Shown here one piece after another: positions 41,270 to 50,490 of a stretch of 64,000 bases of DNA. Where the stretch lies: contig NZ_CP049742.1 of NCBI RefSeq assembly GCF_015482585.1, positions 260,501 to 324,500 on the forward strand. The letters run 5' to 3'. The notes beneath the pieces were generated by a model that saw nothing but the letters and a program-made list of their open reading frames with translations, made no database searches and was not told the origin of the DNA. A program made the position numbers and the translations under genes. The first letter of the stretch is position 1; the number at the start of each line of letters is the position of its first letter. The stretch comes from Mangrovibacillus cuniculi (GTDB lineage: Bacteria; Bacillota; Bacilli; Bacillales; R1DC41).

Positions 41270-42367
41270 ATGACATTATGGGAAAAGACAGGTTTTGAAA
41301 CAAAAACTTCTATACAAGAACAAGCTATGCCGCTATTAGAAGAAGGGAAAGATGTAATTGGTCAATCCCCAACAGGAACAGGTAAAACGTTAGCATTTTT
41401 GCTTCCTGCATTGGAACGAATTGATGTAAAGAAACAAAACGCTCAGGTGCTAATCCTTGCATCTTCACAAGAATTAATCATGCAAACATACCAAGAGGCG
41501 TTAAAGTATACAAAAGAAAAAGGGATTACAGCCGGTAGCTTTATTGGTGGTGCAAATATTAAAAGACAAGTAGAAAAACTAAAGAAGAGCCCACAACTGA
41601 TCTTAGGTACACCTGGACGAGTTCTAGAACTAATTAAGTTGAAGAAATTAAAAATGCATGCAATCAAACTAATTATTCTGGATGAGGCTGATCAAGTGTT
41701 AGCAAGAGAACATCGTAAAACAGTGGACACTATTATCTCTTCTACGTTAAAAAGTGAGCGTCAATTAGCTGCTTTCTCCGCTACGATGCCAAATGACATT
41801 ATTGACGTCGCGAAAAATTGGATGAATGACCCAACAGTGATCAAAGTGGAGCAAGAAACATTGTTCGCAGATGCAAAGGTAGATTATTTCTATCTAGAGT
41901 GTGAGCAAAGAGAAAAATCTACTCTTTTAGAAAAAATGGCAAGGTTTGAAGGAATGAGAGGGTTAGCCTTTTCAAATGATATAACAGAATTAAATGTTTT
42001 AGAGCAAAAATTACGTTTTAAGAAAGTTAACGTAAGAGCTCTCCATGGGGAAAAGGACAAACTAGATAGAGAACAGGCTATTCAACAGTTCAGAGCGAAT
42101 AATGTTCCGATTCTTTTAGCAACAGATGTAGCATCTCGTGGATTAGACATTCCTGATGTTGGAACTGTCATTCATATCGATTTTCCATTAGATGAGGACC
42201 AAGCGACACACCGTTCTGGAAGAACAGGTAGAGCGGGGAAAGATGGTCAAGTAGTGTTCCTTCTTACACCAAGAGAAGTTCGTGAATGCAAACAACTTGC
42301 TGCGTCAAAAGGGTGGAACCTTGTACAAAAAGTTATTCGTGCAAGTGAATTTGTAGATCCTAAATAA
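41270..42367 (+). CDS. yfmL: DEAD-box RNA helicase, YfmL-like
   Basis: 365 residues, just the two RecA domains with no C-terminal extension, as in B. subtilis YfmL, a short helicase linked to ribosome assembly. Motifs: Q motif TSIQEQAMPLL, Walker A SPTGTGKT, TPGR, DEAD in LIILDEADQVL, SAT in AAFSATMP, ATDVASRGLD and HRSGRTGRAG. ATG at 41270 follows AAAAGGTG and lies one base after the ohrR stop, so the two are co-transcribed. Confidence 0.9.
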   Translation: MTLWEKTGFETKTSIQEQAMPLLEEGKDVIGQSPTGTGKTLAFLLPALERIDVKKQNAQVLILASSQELIMQTYQEALKYTKEKGITAGSFIGGANIKRQVEKLKKSPQLILGTPGRVLELIKLKKLKMHAIKLIILDEADQVLAREHRKTVDTIISSTLKSERQLAAFSATMPNDIIDVAKNWMNDPTVIKVEQETLFADAKVDYFYLECEQREKSTLLEKMARFEGMRGLAFSNDITELNVLEQKLRFKKVNVRALHGEKDKLDREQAIQQFRANNVPILLATDVASRGLDIPDVGTVIHIDFPLDEDQATHRSGRTGRAGKDGQVVFLLTPREVRECKQLAASKGWNLVQKVIRASEFVDPK

Positions 42368-42438
42368 AGAACCTACTCATAGGCCAAGCTTGGTTTTCCA
42401 TACTATAAGGTAAGGATAGTGGTGAAGGAGGAGCAAGG

Positions 42439-42666
42439 ATGCGTAAATCAAAAAAGCCCGTATTCTATGTCATCCACAGTCGCTGGTTTTTTCAAAAACA
42501 AGGGATGTCTATCCTTGTTTCAACATTATTTTACTTAACCTTAAAAAAGTATGGAATAAGTGAGCTTGGAGCTATTATTGGATGTAGTGTTTTAACTATG
42601 GTTTCACAATGGATAATAAGTAAGGGAATTGGCTGGCAAGCAAACTGGATGACGAAAGATTCATGA
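42439..42666 (+). CDS. Small membrane protein, 75 aa
   Basis: Basic N-terminus (MRKSKKPVFYVIHSRWFFQK), then a hydrophobic pair (GMSILVSTLFYLTLKKYG and LGAIIGCSVLTMVSQWIISK). GAAGGAGGAG precedes ATG. It is followed 22 bases later by the kinase gene, so they may share a transcript. I do not recognise a family. Confidence 0.7.
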   Translation: MRKSKKPVFYVIHSRWFFQKQGMSILVSTLFYLTLKKYGISELGAIIGCSVLTMVSQWIISKGIGWQANWMTKDS

Positions 42667-42687
42667 TGGCATGAAAGGAGATGAGGT

Positions 42688-43974
42688 ATGAAGACAGAAC
42701 AGCGAATAGCTTTTAAAGTTGCTATTATATATGTTTTTTTTGGCGTTGCTTGGATCTTCATATCAGATCTTATTAGCTTTACATTGGCACAAAATAAAAT
42801 GGAATTGTACTTGTCATTTCAACGATCCAAAGGTGCTATGTTTGTTATATTAACAGGAATACTCCTTTATTGGCTGGTTCTAATTCAAACGAAGAAAGAA
42901 CATCAAGTAGAAGCAGAGCTTCTTAAGAAAGAGCGTCAACTTTTAAGAAGACAGCAACACGTTCAATCTTTATTCTTTCAAAATCCTGATGCTGTCATCG
43001 AGTACAAAACAGACGGAACGGTTAAAGCGATGAACAAGATGGCAGAACACCTACTTCGTTCTTCTGCTGAGGAACGTATTGGAAAGACGGGTTTGCCTTT
43101 TATATCAGAGGACAAGGTAAAAGAAGTTCGTCAATCCTTTGAAAGAGCGTTACTAGGTGTGCCAGATGAGATAGAACTTCAACTAAATGAATCTTGTGAC
43201 AGCATTATTTTACGTAATGCCTTTTTACCAATTGTCCTAAATGAAAAAGTAGTGGGAGTATATGGCATAGCTCGTGATATTACACAAGAAAAACAACAGG
43301 AAGAATTAGTACTTTCTTCAGAAAAGTTAGCATTAGTTGGGCAACTGGCAGCATCAGTTGCACATGAGATTAGGAATCCTTTAACGTCAATTAAAGGGTT
43401 TGTACAATTGATGGAAACAACAAAAGAGGTCAACCCTGAACATGTGTCCATTATGTTGTCAGAAATTGATCGTATACACTTAATTGCAAGTGAAATGCTA
43501 GTACTTGGTAAAAAGCAAGATGTCCCTATGAAGAAGGTACATATCCAGTCTATTATTTCTAAGGTGATCTATCTAATGGATTCCCAAGCTCACTCAAAAA
43601 ATGTTCCGTTAAAATTTATTGATACAAAAAATGAGCCTTTGTATGTTTACGCTGATGAGAATCAATTGAAACAGGTATTAGTAAATTTAATTAAAAATGG
43701 AATTGAAGCAACAGATAATCATAAACCAGTAGTAGTAGAAGTCTGGAAAGAGAACAATCGTATTGAACTGACTGTTAGCGATCAAGGTGTCGGAATCGAA
43801 GAAGAAAAGTTGGCTTCCATTGGACAACCATTCTTTTCTACCAAGAATGATGGGACAGGCTTAGGATTAGAAGTATGTAAGAGGATAGTGGAAAGACATC
43901 AAGGAGAAATTGATATCCAATCCAAACCTAACGAAGGAACGATTGTGAACGTTACCTTACCTGCCTTTGAATAA
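42688..43974 (+). CDS. Membrane PAS sensor histidine kinase (orphan, sporulation-kinase-like)
   Basis: 428 residues. Two N-terminal helices (VAIIYVFFGVAWIFISDLIS and AMFVILTGILLYWLVLIQ) with a short loop, a coiled coil, a PAS domain (about 95-210) and HisKA with His226 in SVAHEIRNPLTSIKGFVQLM, then NLIKNGIEAT, DQGVGI and GTGLGLEV of the ATPase. The HEIRNPLTSIKGF segment closely follows KinA/KinB/KinE-type kinases that feed Spo0F. No response regulator is next to it. AAAGGAGATG upstream of the ATG. Confidence 0.88.
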   Translation: MKTEQRIAFKVAIIYVFFGVAWIFISDLISFTLAQNKMELYLSFQRSKGAMFVILTGILLYWLVLIQTKKEHQVEAELLKKERQLLRRQQHVQSLFFQNPDAVIEYKTDGTVKAMNKMAEHLLRSSAEERIGKTGLPFISEDKVKEVRQSFERALLGVPDEIELQLNESCDSIILRNAFLPIVLNEKVVGVYGIARDITQEKQQEELVLSSEKLALVGQLAASVAHEIRNPLTSIKGFVQLMETTKEVNPEHVSIMLSEIDRIHLIASEMLVLGKKQDVPMKKVHIQSIISKVIYLMDSQAHSKNVPLKFIDTKNEPLYVYADENQLKQVLVNLIKNGIEATDNHKPVVVEVWKENNRIELTVSDQGVGIEEEKLASIGQPFFSTKNDGTGLGLEVCKRIVERHQGEIDIQSKPNEGTIVNVTLPAFE

Positions 43975-44069
43975 GCGATAAATGCATAACTAGGGACAAC
44001 AGGAAGAACCTTCTTAGTCGGACGAGCATACTGTAAAGTTATCGGTAACGGAGTGGCGAGGTGACAATG

Positions 44070-44405
44070 TTGTTTACAGAAAGAGATGCACTTTTACTTA
44101 GGTTAAAACAATTGGAAGATCTAGAAGAAAAACAACTGGAACAAATTCAACTGGAAAAAGAAGCTATCTTGAAACGGTTGGGTACTGATCAAACAGATAT
44201 ACGAATGGTTCAAAAGTTTGTGGAAGATTTACTACAAAATAATACTTCTGCATTGTCGTCCAAAGAGCTGAAGGAAGCTGTTTCACATAAGTTTGGAAGT
44301 AAATGGACAGAGGACTTCCCAGGATTTATGAAGACCATCATGAGTAATAACGTACGAGTCGTTCGCCCATATCGTGGCCATTATTATTATCATCAAGATG
44401 ATTAA
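44070..44405 (+). CDS. Rok-like nucleoid/regulatory protein, short form
   Basis: About 111 residues. The start MFTERDALLLRLKQLEDLEE resembles the B. subtilis Rok N-terminus (MFNEREALRLRLEQL), the oligomerisation coiled coil, and the end SSKELKEAVSHKFG ... VVRPYRGHYYYHQ resembles Rok's winged-helix DNA-binding end (SSELQKEIEKESG ... KKPYRGQYIL). The long linker of Rok is almost absent. Rok represses competence and silences AT-rich foreign DNA. TTG at 44070 is preferred for spacing to GAGGTG and for the match to Rok; ATG 44067 or GTG 44061 are alternatives. Confidence 0.7.
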   Translation: MFTERDALLLRLKQLEDLEEKQLEQIQLEKEAILKRLGTDQTDIRMVQKFVEDLLQNNTSALSSKELKEAVSHKFGSKWTEDFPGFMKTIMSNNVRVVRPYRGHYYYHQDD

Positions 44406-44436
44406 AGGAGCTATCCCATTGAGGAATAGCTCCTTT
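44404..44436. terminator. Bidirectional terminator between the rok-like gene and yfmM
   Basis: AAAGGAGCTAT-CCCATTGAGGA-ATAGCTCCTTT, T-rich on both sides. Confidence 0.8.
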
Positions 44437-44447
44437 GTTAAAAGAAA

Positions 44448-46004
44448 TTATAAAACCTTCGTCGTCCAGTTTTCTCCGTTCCAAACATCCGTTACTACGT
44501 CTTGATAAAATTCAGGTTCATGGCAGATGATTAGGATAGAGCCTTTGTACGCCTTAAGTGCACGTTTTAACTCATCTTTTGCTTCCACATCTAAGTGGTT
44601 TGTCGGCTCATCGAGTACTAATAAATTCGTCTCACTATTAATTAGCTGACAAAGTCGAACTTTTGCTTTTTCTCCACCACTTAAGACAGTAACTTTACTC
44701 TCAATGTGTTTCGTCATCAATCCACATTTTGCAAGAGCAGCACGCACTTCGTATTGCGTCATGTGAGGGAACGTATCCCATACTTCTTCAATACACGTGT
44801 TGTGATTTTCTCGTTTAGGTTCCTGTTCAAAATACCCTGTCTCTAAGTAATCTCCTAACTCTACTTGACCTTCAAGAGAACGGATCTCGCCCAAAATACT
44901 TTTTAGGAGCGTTGTTTTACCAATACCATTAGCACCAACCAAGGCAACCTTCTGACCACGTTCCATCTTCAAATTTAAAGGTCTTGATAAAGGAGTATCA
45001 TATCCAATGACAAGATCCTTTGTTTCAAATATAGTTCGACCAGAAGTACGAGCTTCTCTAAATTGGAACTCTGGCTTCGGTTTCTCCGCTGCAAGTTCAA
45101 TCATGTCCATCTTATCTAGTTTCTTTTGACGAGACATTGCCATGTTACGTGTAGAAACACGGGCTTTGTTACGAGCAACAAAATCTTTTAGCTCTGCCAC
45201 TTCTTTTTGTTGGCGCTTATAAGCAGATTCTAATTGCTGTTTTTTCATTTCATATACTTGACGGAACTCATCGTAATCGCCAACATATCGAGTTAACTGT
45301 TGATTTTCTACATGATAGATCAAGTTAATTACGCTATTTAAGAAGGGAATATCATGTGAGATAAGAATAAAGGCATTCTCATACTCTTGCAGATATCGCT
45401 TTAACCACTCAATATGTTGTTCATCTAAGTAGTTTGTTGGCTCATCTAGAAGAAGAATTTCAGGCTTTTCTAGTAAAAGCTTTGCCAATAGGACCTTGGT
45501 ACGTTGACCACCACTCAAATCGTGAACATCTTTATCTAGCCCAACTTCATCAAGCCCTAGACCACGAGCGATTTCTTCTACTTTTGCGTCAATTGTATAG
45601 AAATCGTTGTTTGTCAGCATATCTTGAATCGTTCCTGTTTCTTCAAGAAGAGCTTCTAACTCTTCCGGGTCTACTTCTCCCATTTTTGCAAACAGGTCAT
45701 TCATTTTCTGTTCAAGGTCAAACAAATAAGAGAATGCAGTCTTTAATACATCTCGGATACTCATACCTTGCTTCAGCTGAGCATGCTGATCTAAGTAACC
45801 TACTCGAACATTTTTACTCCATTCGACTTTTCCTTCGTCAGGTTGAAGTTTTCCTGTAATTATATTCATAAAGGTAGACTTTCCTTCACCGTTTGCTCCA
45901 ATCAAACCGATGTGTTCACCTTTTAATAAACGAAATGTTACGTCTTGGAAAATTGCTCGATCACCGAATCCATGTGAGAGCTTTTGTACATGTAATATAC
46001 TCAT
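44448..46004 (-). CDS. yfmM: ABC-F family ATPase, YfmM-like
   Basis: 518 residues with two ATPase domains and no membrane part. Walker A motifs GANGEGKST and GANGIGKTT; signatures LSGGQRTKVLLAKLL and LSGGEKAKVRLCQL; Walker B LLLDEPTNYLD and LVLDEPTNHLD with both catalytic Glu present. The linker QKKLDKMDMIELAAEKPKPE is the ABC-F P-site tRNA interaction motif region. Length and sequence match B. subtilis YfmM, a ribosome-associated ABC-F protein. It is alone on the minus strand. Confidence 0.93.
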   Translation of the reverse strand: MSILHVQKLSHGFGDRAIFQDVTFRLLKGEHIGLIGANGEGKSTFMNIITGKLQPDEGKVEWSKNVRVGYLDQHAQLKQGMSIRDVLKTAFSYLFDLEQKMNDLFAKMGEVDPEELEALLEETGTIQDMLTNNDFYTIDAKVEEIARGLGLDEVGLDKDVHDLSGGQRTKVLLAKLLLEKPEILLLDEPTNYLDEQHIEWLKRYLQEYENAFILISHDIPFLNSVINLIYHVENQQLTRYVGDYDEFRQVYEMKKQQLESAYKRQQKEVAELKDFVARNKARVSTRNMAMSRQKKLDKMDMIELAAEKPKPEFQFREARTSGRTIFETKDLVIGYDTPLSRPLNLKMERGQKVALVGANGIGKTTLLKSILGEIRSLEGQVELGDYLETGYFEQEPKRENHNTCIEEVWDTFPHMTQYEVRAALAKCGLMTKHIESKVTVLSGGEKAKVRLCQLINSETNLLVLDEPTNHLDVEAKDELKRALKAYKGSILIICHEPEFYQDVVTDVWNGENWTTKVL

Positions 46005-46275
46005 TTATCGACACCTTTTCCTCTATAGAATCCCTTTTATTATAAAGCACTATAGGCTTTAGGAATAGTGGCAACCTTTTCTGTTTTTTAAATTAAGATT
46101 TAGAGAGATTTTGTCGGTACGTTCCCTCTTTACACAAAACGTATTCGGTACTATGATGAGCATAGTGTTTTTTTGAAACAAATCATCAAGCTATTCGTAT
46201 ATAAGCTATTCATGTTGATAAGTGCTGGCTTACTAGCGTATGGAAATGGCGCGACCTTGGAAGGAGTTAGTCAAA

Positions 46276-46959
46276 ATGACAAAGAGAGCCTTAATTGTTG
46301 GAGGAACTGGATTAGTAGGAAAGTGTGTGGTAAAACACCTATTAACGAACGATCAGTTCTCTCATGTAACTATGCTGACGAGACGAAAAACTACATGGGA
46401 GCATTATAAATTAGAAGAAAAAGTCATTGATTTTGATAGTTTAGAAAATGTTTTAGTAGACCTAGATACTACATATGACGTAGTCTATTGTTGTCTTGGA
46501 ACAACAATGAAGAAAGCTAGGTCCAAAAGAGCATTTTTAAAAGTAGACTTTGACTATCCACTTGCTGTTGCGAAATGGGTGGAAGAAGTAAAAATACCTA
46601 AGTTACTCATCATTACAGCAATCGGAGCAAATGCCTCCTCTCCTTTCTTCTACAGCAGGGTAAAAGGAGAATTGGAATTAAAGGTGCGTTCTTTACAAAT
46701 ATCTACTGTGTATTTTATTCGCCCTTCTTTACTTCTAGGTGACCGAAATGAGTTTAGAACTGGTGAGAAGATTGGAGAATGGTTAGGAAAAGTCCTTCAG
46801 CCAGTAATGATAGGGAAGTGGAAGAAGTATCGAAGCATTGCTGCAAAAGATGTTGCTAGTGCAATGATTCGTTTAAGTTTGGAAAACGCTCATACAGGTA
46901 AACATACGATTGAATCCTCTGCATTACAAGATCTTGCTAATGAGCGAGTATACGCATAA
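46276..46959 (+). CDS. NAD(P)-binding epimerase-like oxidoreductase
   Basis: 228 residues, atypical SDR. RALIVGGTGLVGKCVVKHLL has the GxxGxxG loop; VVYCCLGTTMKKARSKRAFL, LLIITAIGANASSPFFYSRV (with Y-x-x-x-K as YSRVK) and IRPSLLLGDR follow, the pattern of HTATIP2/YraR-like proteins. No substrate can be given. ATG at 46276 follows AAGGAG nine bases upstream. Stretch 46005-46275 between divergent genes holds only a promoter region that I cannot resolve. Confidence 0.82.
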   Translation: MTKRALIVGGTGLVGKCVVKHLLTNDQFSHVTMLTRRKTTWEHYKLEEKVIDFDSLENVLVDLDTTYDVVYCCLGTTMKKARSKRAFLKVDFDYPLAVAKWVEEVKIPKLLIITAIGANASSPFFYSRVKGELELKVRSLQISTVYFIRPSLLLGDRNEFRTGEKIGEWLGKVLQPVMIGKWKKYRSIAAKDVASAMIRLSLENAHTGKHTIESSALQDLANERVYA

Positions 46960-46960
46960 A

Positions 46961-47010
46961 AACATCCACCACGAGAAGGTATTGTTACTTTCGTGGTGGA
47001 TGTTTATTTT
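46961..47010. terminator. Bidirectional terminator
   Basis: AACATCCACCACGA and TCGTGGTGGATGTT form a 14-bp stem shared by two convergent genes. Confidence 0.85.
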
Positions 47011-47746
47011 ATATTGGCTTTTTTCTTTGATACGCTAGGTACAATGCTCTCCCTGCTAATAAAATAGCAAGACCAAATGCAACAATTGCAATGGCATTTT
47101 CGTCACCCCATGCCTTAAATCCAATTCCTGTAAATGCCCAAGTGAACACTGGTGTATAAGATAAGTCTTTGAAATTTTTATCAATCCATATGGCTAAGAC
47201 TGTCGCAAGGAATAATAAAGCATTTGTCCAAGTTGCATCACTAAACCCAAAACCATCAAAGCCACGAGTATTTAACCAATAGCTAATATTCACAATGGTG
47301 GCAACGGAAATCCATCCCATATGGATAGACCAAGGGAAGCGGTCCCAAAAGCGGAATGGTTTAGATTGGATAGAAACATACATCCAAATTAAACTGCCTA
47401 AATAAAAGAGCATGATGAGAACAGATATGCCAACTTGTTGGTAATGCCAAAATGTTAACCAAAGGATATTGGCAGCTGAAATAGCGATGAAAGGTGTAAA
47501 TGTTCGATCTACTAAGTCCGGCTTCTCCGTTCTTCCGAGTAGTAACAGTATAGACCAGGCAATAGTTATAAGATAGATAAATCCCCAAATACTGAAGACA
47601 TAACCTGGTGGAGTTATATACATAGGTACTGCATCAGACAATTCTCCAGTTGACTTTCCATTTAAGGGTAAGTAATTCGCTAACCCGTTATATCCAATTA
47701 CAAGTAGTAACAAAACAAAAATAATCCCTGCTTTTATTTTGTTCAT
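47009..47746 (-). CDS. TspO/MBR-related tryptophan-rich membrane protein
   Basis: 245 residues, about seven helices, rich in Trp. LPLNGKSTGELSDAVPMYIT and PPGYVFSIWGFIYLITIAWS is the W/P-rich loop of the TspO/MBR fold (PPGYVFSIWG, compare P-x-W-x-F-x-x-x-W), followed by several W motifs. It is longer than classical five-helix TspO and belongs to the extended family often annotated as tryptophan-rich sensory protein. Ligand unknown. AAGGAGGAG upstream of its ATG. Confidence 0.75.
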   Translation of the reverse strand: MNKIKAGIIFVLLLLVIGYNGLANYLPLNGKSTGELSDAVPMYITPPGYVFSIWGFIYLITIAWSILLLLGRTEKPDLVDRTFTPFIAISAANILWLTFWHYQQVGISVLIMLFYLGSLIWMYVSIQSKPFRFWDRFPWSIHMGWISVATIVNISYWLNTRGFDGFGFSDATWTNALLFLATVLAIWIDKNFKDLSYTPVFTWAFTGIGFKAWGDENAIAIVAFGLAILLAGRALYLAYQRKKPI

Positions 47747-47892
47747 AGATACTCCTCCTTTTTGTTTACACTATTCCACAGCTAAGGTCTTGATAACCAC
47801 CCTAATGTGCTTGGACATACTTTTTCTTGTACAAGCATACATTCGTAAGAGGCCGTTCGTATAATCGGAATGTAGAAAGGGGTCTTTCTCTT

Positions 47893-49206
47893 GTGAGTGT
47901 ATTTGCAAAAGGGTTAATTTGGCTTGTGATTGCCGCATTTTTTGGTGAGAGCATTGAATTTTTTATCAATATGGTGTTAGCTAATCACCTTGGCGAGTCT
48001 GGCCTTGGTCATTACATGACTATTATTCCCACTTTATTTCTAATCATGATTTTAGCAAGTTTAGAGTTACCCATTTCGGTATCTAAATTTGTCGCGGAAA
48101 AAGATAAAATGTACTATCCTGTGATGCTACGATACGCTTTTCGTCTCATGACAATAGTTTCTTTAGTAGGCATGACAATCATTGTCTTAGCTTATCCTTT
48201 TTTTCCTTTCTCCCAGATGGTTGACGCTAGACTCCAATGGTTTCTTATTGCGTTTGTTCCAATCATTGCGTATTCATCTATCGCAAGAGGATACTTTATG
48301 GGAACACACCAAATGGGCGCGATTGCCTTCTCTAACTTTCTGAGAAAAGTAGTTCAACTAATTTTGTTATTTATGATCTTTACACAATTAAATATGACGG
48401 AACCACTTGCGATCTTGGTAGCCATAGGCATGTTGATTAGCTCCGAGCTAATTGTTTGTCTTTATTTAATGATGGCTTTCCACAGAAACTGGCATAAGAG
48501 GAAGCCGGAAGAGGACGAGTGGTTAGATAAAGTGAGGATTCGTCGAGCATTAATGGGCATCTCTATTCCAACAACTGGCTTAAGATTATTCCATGCCATG
48601 ACGCATGCTGTACAACCGTTTTTTATAAAAATGACACTAATCCTCTCTGGTGTTGCAGCAGTGACAGCTAATGAGCAGTTTGGTTTAGTAGCTGGTGTAG
48701 CGCTAACCATTGGTTTTTTTCCAGCATTTATTTCACACTCTTTATTGATGGTGCTAATACCTTTGGTGTCCGAAGCTCAAGCAAACGGTGACACAGATAA
48801 ATTGAAGCGTTTGGTGAAAAAATCATTAATTGTTACAGCTTCTTACGCAGGGCCATCCGTTATAATATGCTTGCTTTTTGCGGACCCTTTAACGGCGTTG
48901 TTTGTGAAAAACGGAATTGCAGCGCATTACTTAGTGCTATTGTGGCCGTACTTTGTAACACACTTTTTTGTCATACCATTACAGGCTTTTCTCATTGGGC
49001 TTGGATATGTAAAAGCAACATTTTGGCAAACAGTCTGGGTGACCATCGTACAATTTAGTTGCATTTGGGGACTGGGATTTGTAATGGGATTAGGAATGGA
49101 CGGTGTTTTACTTGCGTTAAATATTAGTGGTGTATTATTGCTAGCGTTGCATACTATATCCTTAATTCCAATTTTAAACAAGAAAGAGAGAACGATTTTA
49201 ACATAA
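47893..49206 (+). CDS. Polysaccharide/lipid flippase of the SpoVB-YkvU type (MVF family)
   Basis: 437 residues, about 12-14 helices. AAFFGESIEFFINMVLANHL and GESGLGHYMTIIPTLFLIMI start the MATE/MVF fold; SKFVAEKD and IARGYFMGTHQMGAIAFSNF are the conserved loops of the SpoVB group. Length is closer to YkvU (about 445) than to SpoVB (about 518). The family flips lipid-linked wall precursors, in some members for the spore cortex; a spore role is inference. GTG at 47893 follows AAAGGGG. It is followed by a large repeat array. Confidence 0.8.
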   Translation: MSVFAKGLIWLVIAAFFGESIEFFINMVLANHLGESGLGHYMTIIPTLFLIMILASLELPISVSKFVAEKDKMYYPVMLRYAFRLMTIVSLVGMTIIVLAYPFFPFSQMVDARLQWFLIAFVPIIAYSSIARGYFMGTHQMGAIAFSNFLRKVVQLILLFMIFTQLNMTEPLAILVAIGMLISSELIVCLYLMMAFHRNWHKRKPEEDEWLDKVRIRRALMGISIPTTGLRLFHAMTHAVQPFFIKMTLILSGVAAVTANEQFGLVAGVALTIGFFPAFISHSLLMVLIPLVSEAQANGDTDKLKRLVKKSLIVTASYAGPSVIICLLFADPLTALFVKNGIAAHYLVLLWPYFVTHFFVIPLQAFLIGLGYVKATFWQTVWVTIVQFSCIWGLGFVMGLGMDGVLLALNISGVLLLALHTISLIPILNKKERTILT

Positions 49207-49245
49207 CTCTTTTTACTAGGTTGGTAGCTAGAGTGGGGTGCAAAA

Positions 49246-49668
49246 GCGCTTAAGCCGCAGTGGGGGAGCGAGTAAAGCAGGTACAAAAGCGCTTAAGCCG
49301 CAGTGGGAGAGCGAGGAAAGCAGGTACAAAAGCGCTTAAGCCGCAGTGGGAGAGCGAGTAAAGTGGGTACAAAAGCGCTTAAGCCGCAGTGGGGGAGCGA
49401 GGAAAGCAGGTACAAAAGCGCTTAAGCCGCAGTGGGAGAGCGAGGAAAGCAGGTACAAAAGCGCTTAAGCCGCAGTGGGAAAGCGAGGAAAGCAGGTACA
49501 AAAGCGCTTAAGCCGCAGTGGGAGAGCGAGGAAAGCAGGTACAAAAGCGCTTAAGCCGCGGTGGGAGAGCGAGGAAAGCAGGTACAAAAGCGCTTAAGCC
49601 GCAGTGGGAAAGCGACGAAAGTAGGTACAAAAGCGCTTAAGCCGCCATGCGAGAGTGAGAGAACAGGC
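49246..49668 (+). repeat. Tandem array C: ten 43-bp units
   Basis: AGCGCTTAAGCCGC recurs at 49246, 49289, 49332, 49375, 49418, 49461, 49504, 49547, 49590 and 49633 (43-bp steps). Each unit has the palindromes AGCGCT and GCTTAAGC and a purine tract GGGAGAGCGAGGAAAGCAGG. It begins right after the flippase gene and runs into array D. Confidence 0.95.
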
Positions 49669-49935
49669 GACAAAGCGCTTAAGCCGCCATGCGAGAGTGG
49701 GAGAACAGGCGACAAAAGGCATAAGTCGCCATGCGAGAGTGAGAGAACAGGCGACAAAAGGCATAAGTCGCCATGCGAGAGTGAGAGAACAGGCGACAAA
49801 AGGCATAAGTCGCCATGCGAGAGCGAGAGAACAGGCGACAAAAGGCATAAGTCGCCATGCGAGAGCAGGAGAACAGGCGACAAAGTACATAAGTCGCCAT
49901 TCCAATGATAGGAAAGATGCGACAAAGCCCATAAG
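49669..49935 (+). repeat. Tandem array D: 42-bp units, diverged relative of C
   Basis: GACAAA recurs at 49669, 49711, 49753, 49795, 49837, 49879 and 49921 (42-bp steps). The unit reads GACAAAAGGCATAAGTCGCC, ATGCGAGAGTGAGAGAACAG, GC. GGCGAC pairs with GTCGCC. It aligns with array C (AAG-CCGC / AAG-TCGCC, then G-AGAG-GAG-AA-CAGG) with one base lost. Because 42 is a multiple of three, open frames pass through; I do not call a gene. Confidence 0.93.
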
Positions 49936-50139
49936 TCACCACAAAACCATCAAAGCAGGATTAGCGTAAGCAATACCTATACGCTAATCCTTTTTTTGTT
50001 ACGAAACTAATCAGAATTAACAATAATGCTAAAAAACCTACCTTCCATACGTCTTAAGTCCCATACGAAGTTCCATCTGCAGCTCGTTATAGGAAAAACA
50101 AGAAACAGATAAACTTACATCAAGAAAGGAGGCGGTAAC

Positions 50140-50481
50140 GTGAAAAAACTTGGCTTAGGCATAATTGCTGTAATAGCAGCGGGGATTATTTTTATCAACA
50201 TCCCTTCTCTACTATTTTTAATTGTTACAGTTGGAGTCGCGTACTGGTCTTTTAAAAAGTATATGGAGTCCACAGGTGGTTTCAGTAAAGTAGCATGGTT
50301 TGCTATTGGATTAGGTTTTGCTTTTTTAGCAATCACCAATGTTCCAGCTTTAATCGGTTTAGTTGGTGTTTGGATGATTTGGTTAGTAGTAAAAAAGTGG
50401 AACAAGCAAGAGAATGCAACAATCGAGGGAGATCCGTTCAAGCACTTTGAAGATGAATGGTCAAAATTACAAACGAAATGA
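50140..50481 (+). CDS. liaI: LiaI-like membrane protein
   Basis: 113 residues, about four short helices (LGLGIIAVIAAGIIFINI, LLFLIVTVGVAYWSF, VAWFAIGLGFAFLAIT, LIGLVGVWMIWLVV) and a charged tail. Sequence alone would not fix its family, but it stands 9 bases before a LiaH-type PspA protein and in front of liaF-liaS-liaR, the place of LiaI, which anchors LiaH at the membrane during wall stress. AAAGGAGGCGG precedes the GTG start. Confidence 0.7.
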   Translation: MKKLGLGIIAVIAAGIIFINIPSLLFLIVTVGVAYWSFKKYMESTGGFSKVAWFAIGLGFAFLAITNVPALIGLVGVWMIWLVVKKWNKQENATIEGDPFKHFEDEWSKLQTK

Positions 50482-50490
50482 GGAAAATGG

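Noticed and set aside
46173-46409. Open frame of 78 codons overlapping the start of the NAD(P)-binding gene
   Set aside because: It is a different frame of the same DNA with no Shine-Dalgarno sequence, while the NAD(P)-binding frame has AAGGAG and a clear GxxGxxG motif.
49551-49969. Open frames on both strands in the 43/42-bp array
   Set aside because: They are produced by the 42-bp period being a multiple of three. No start signals or recognisable domains.
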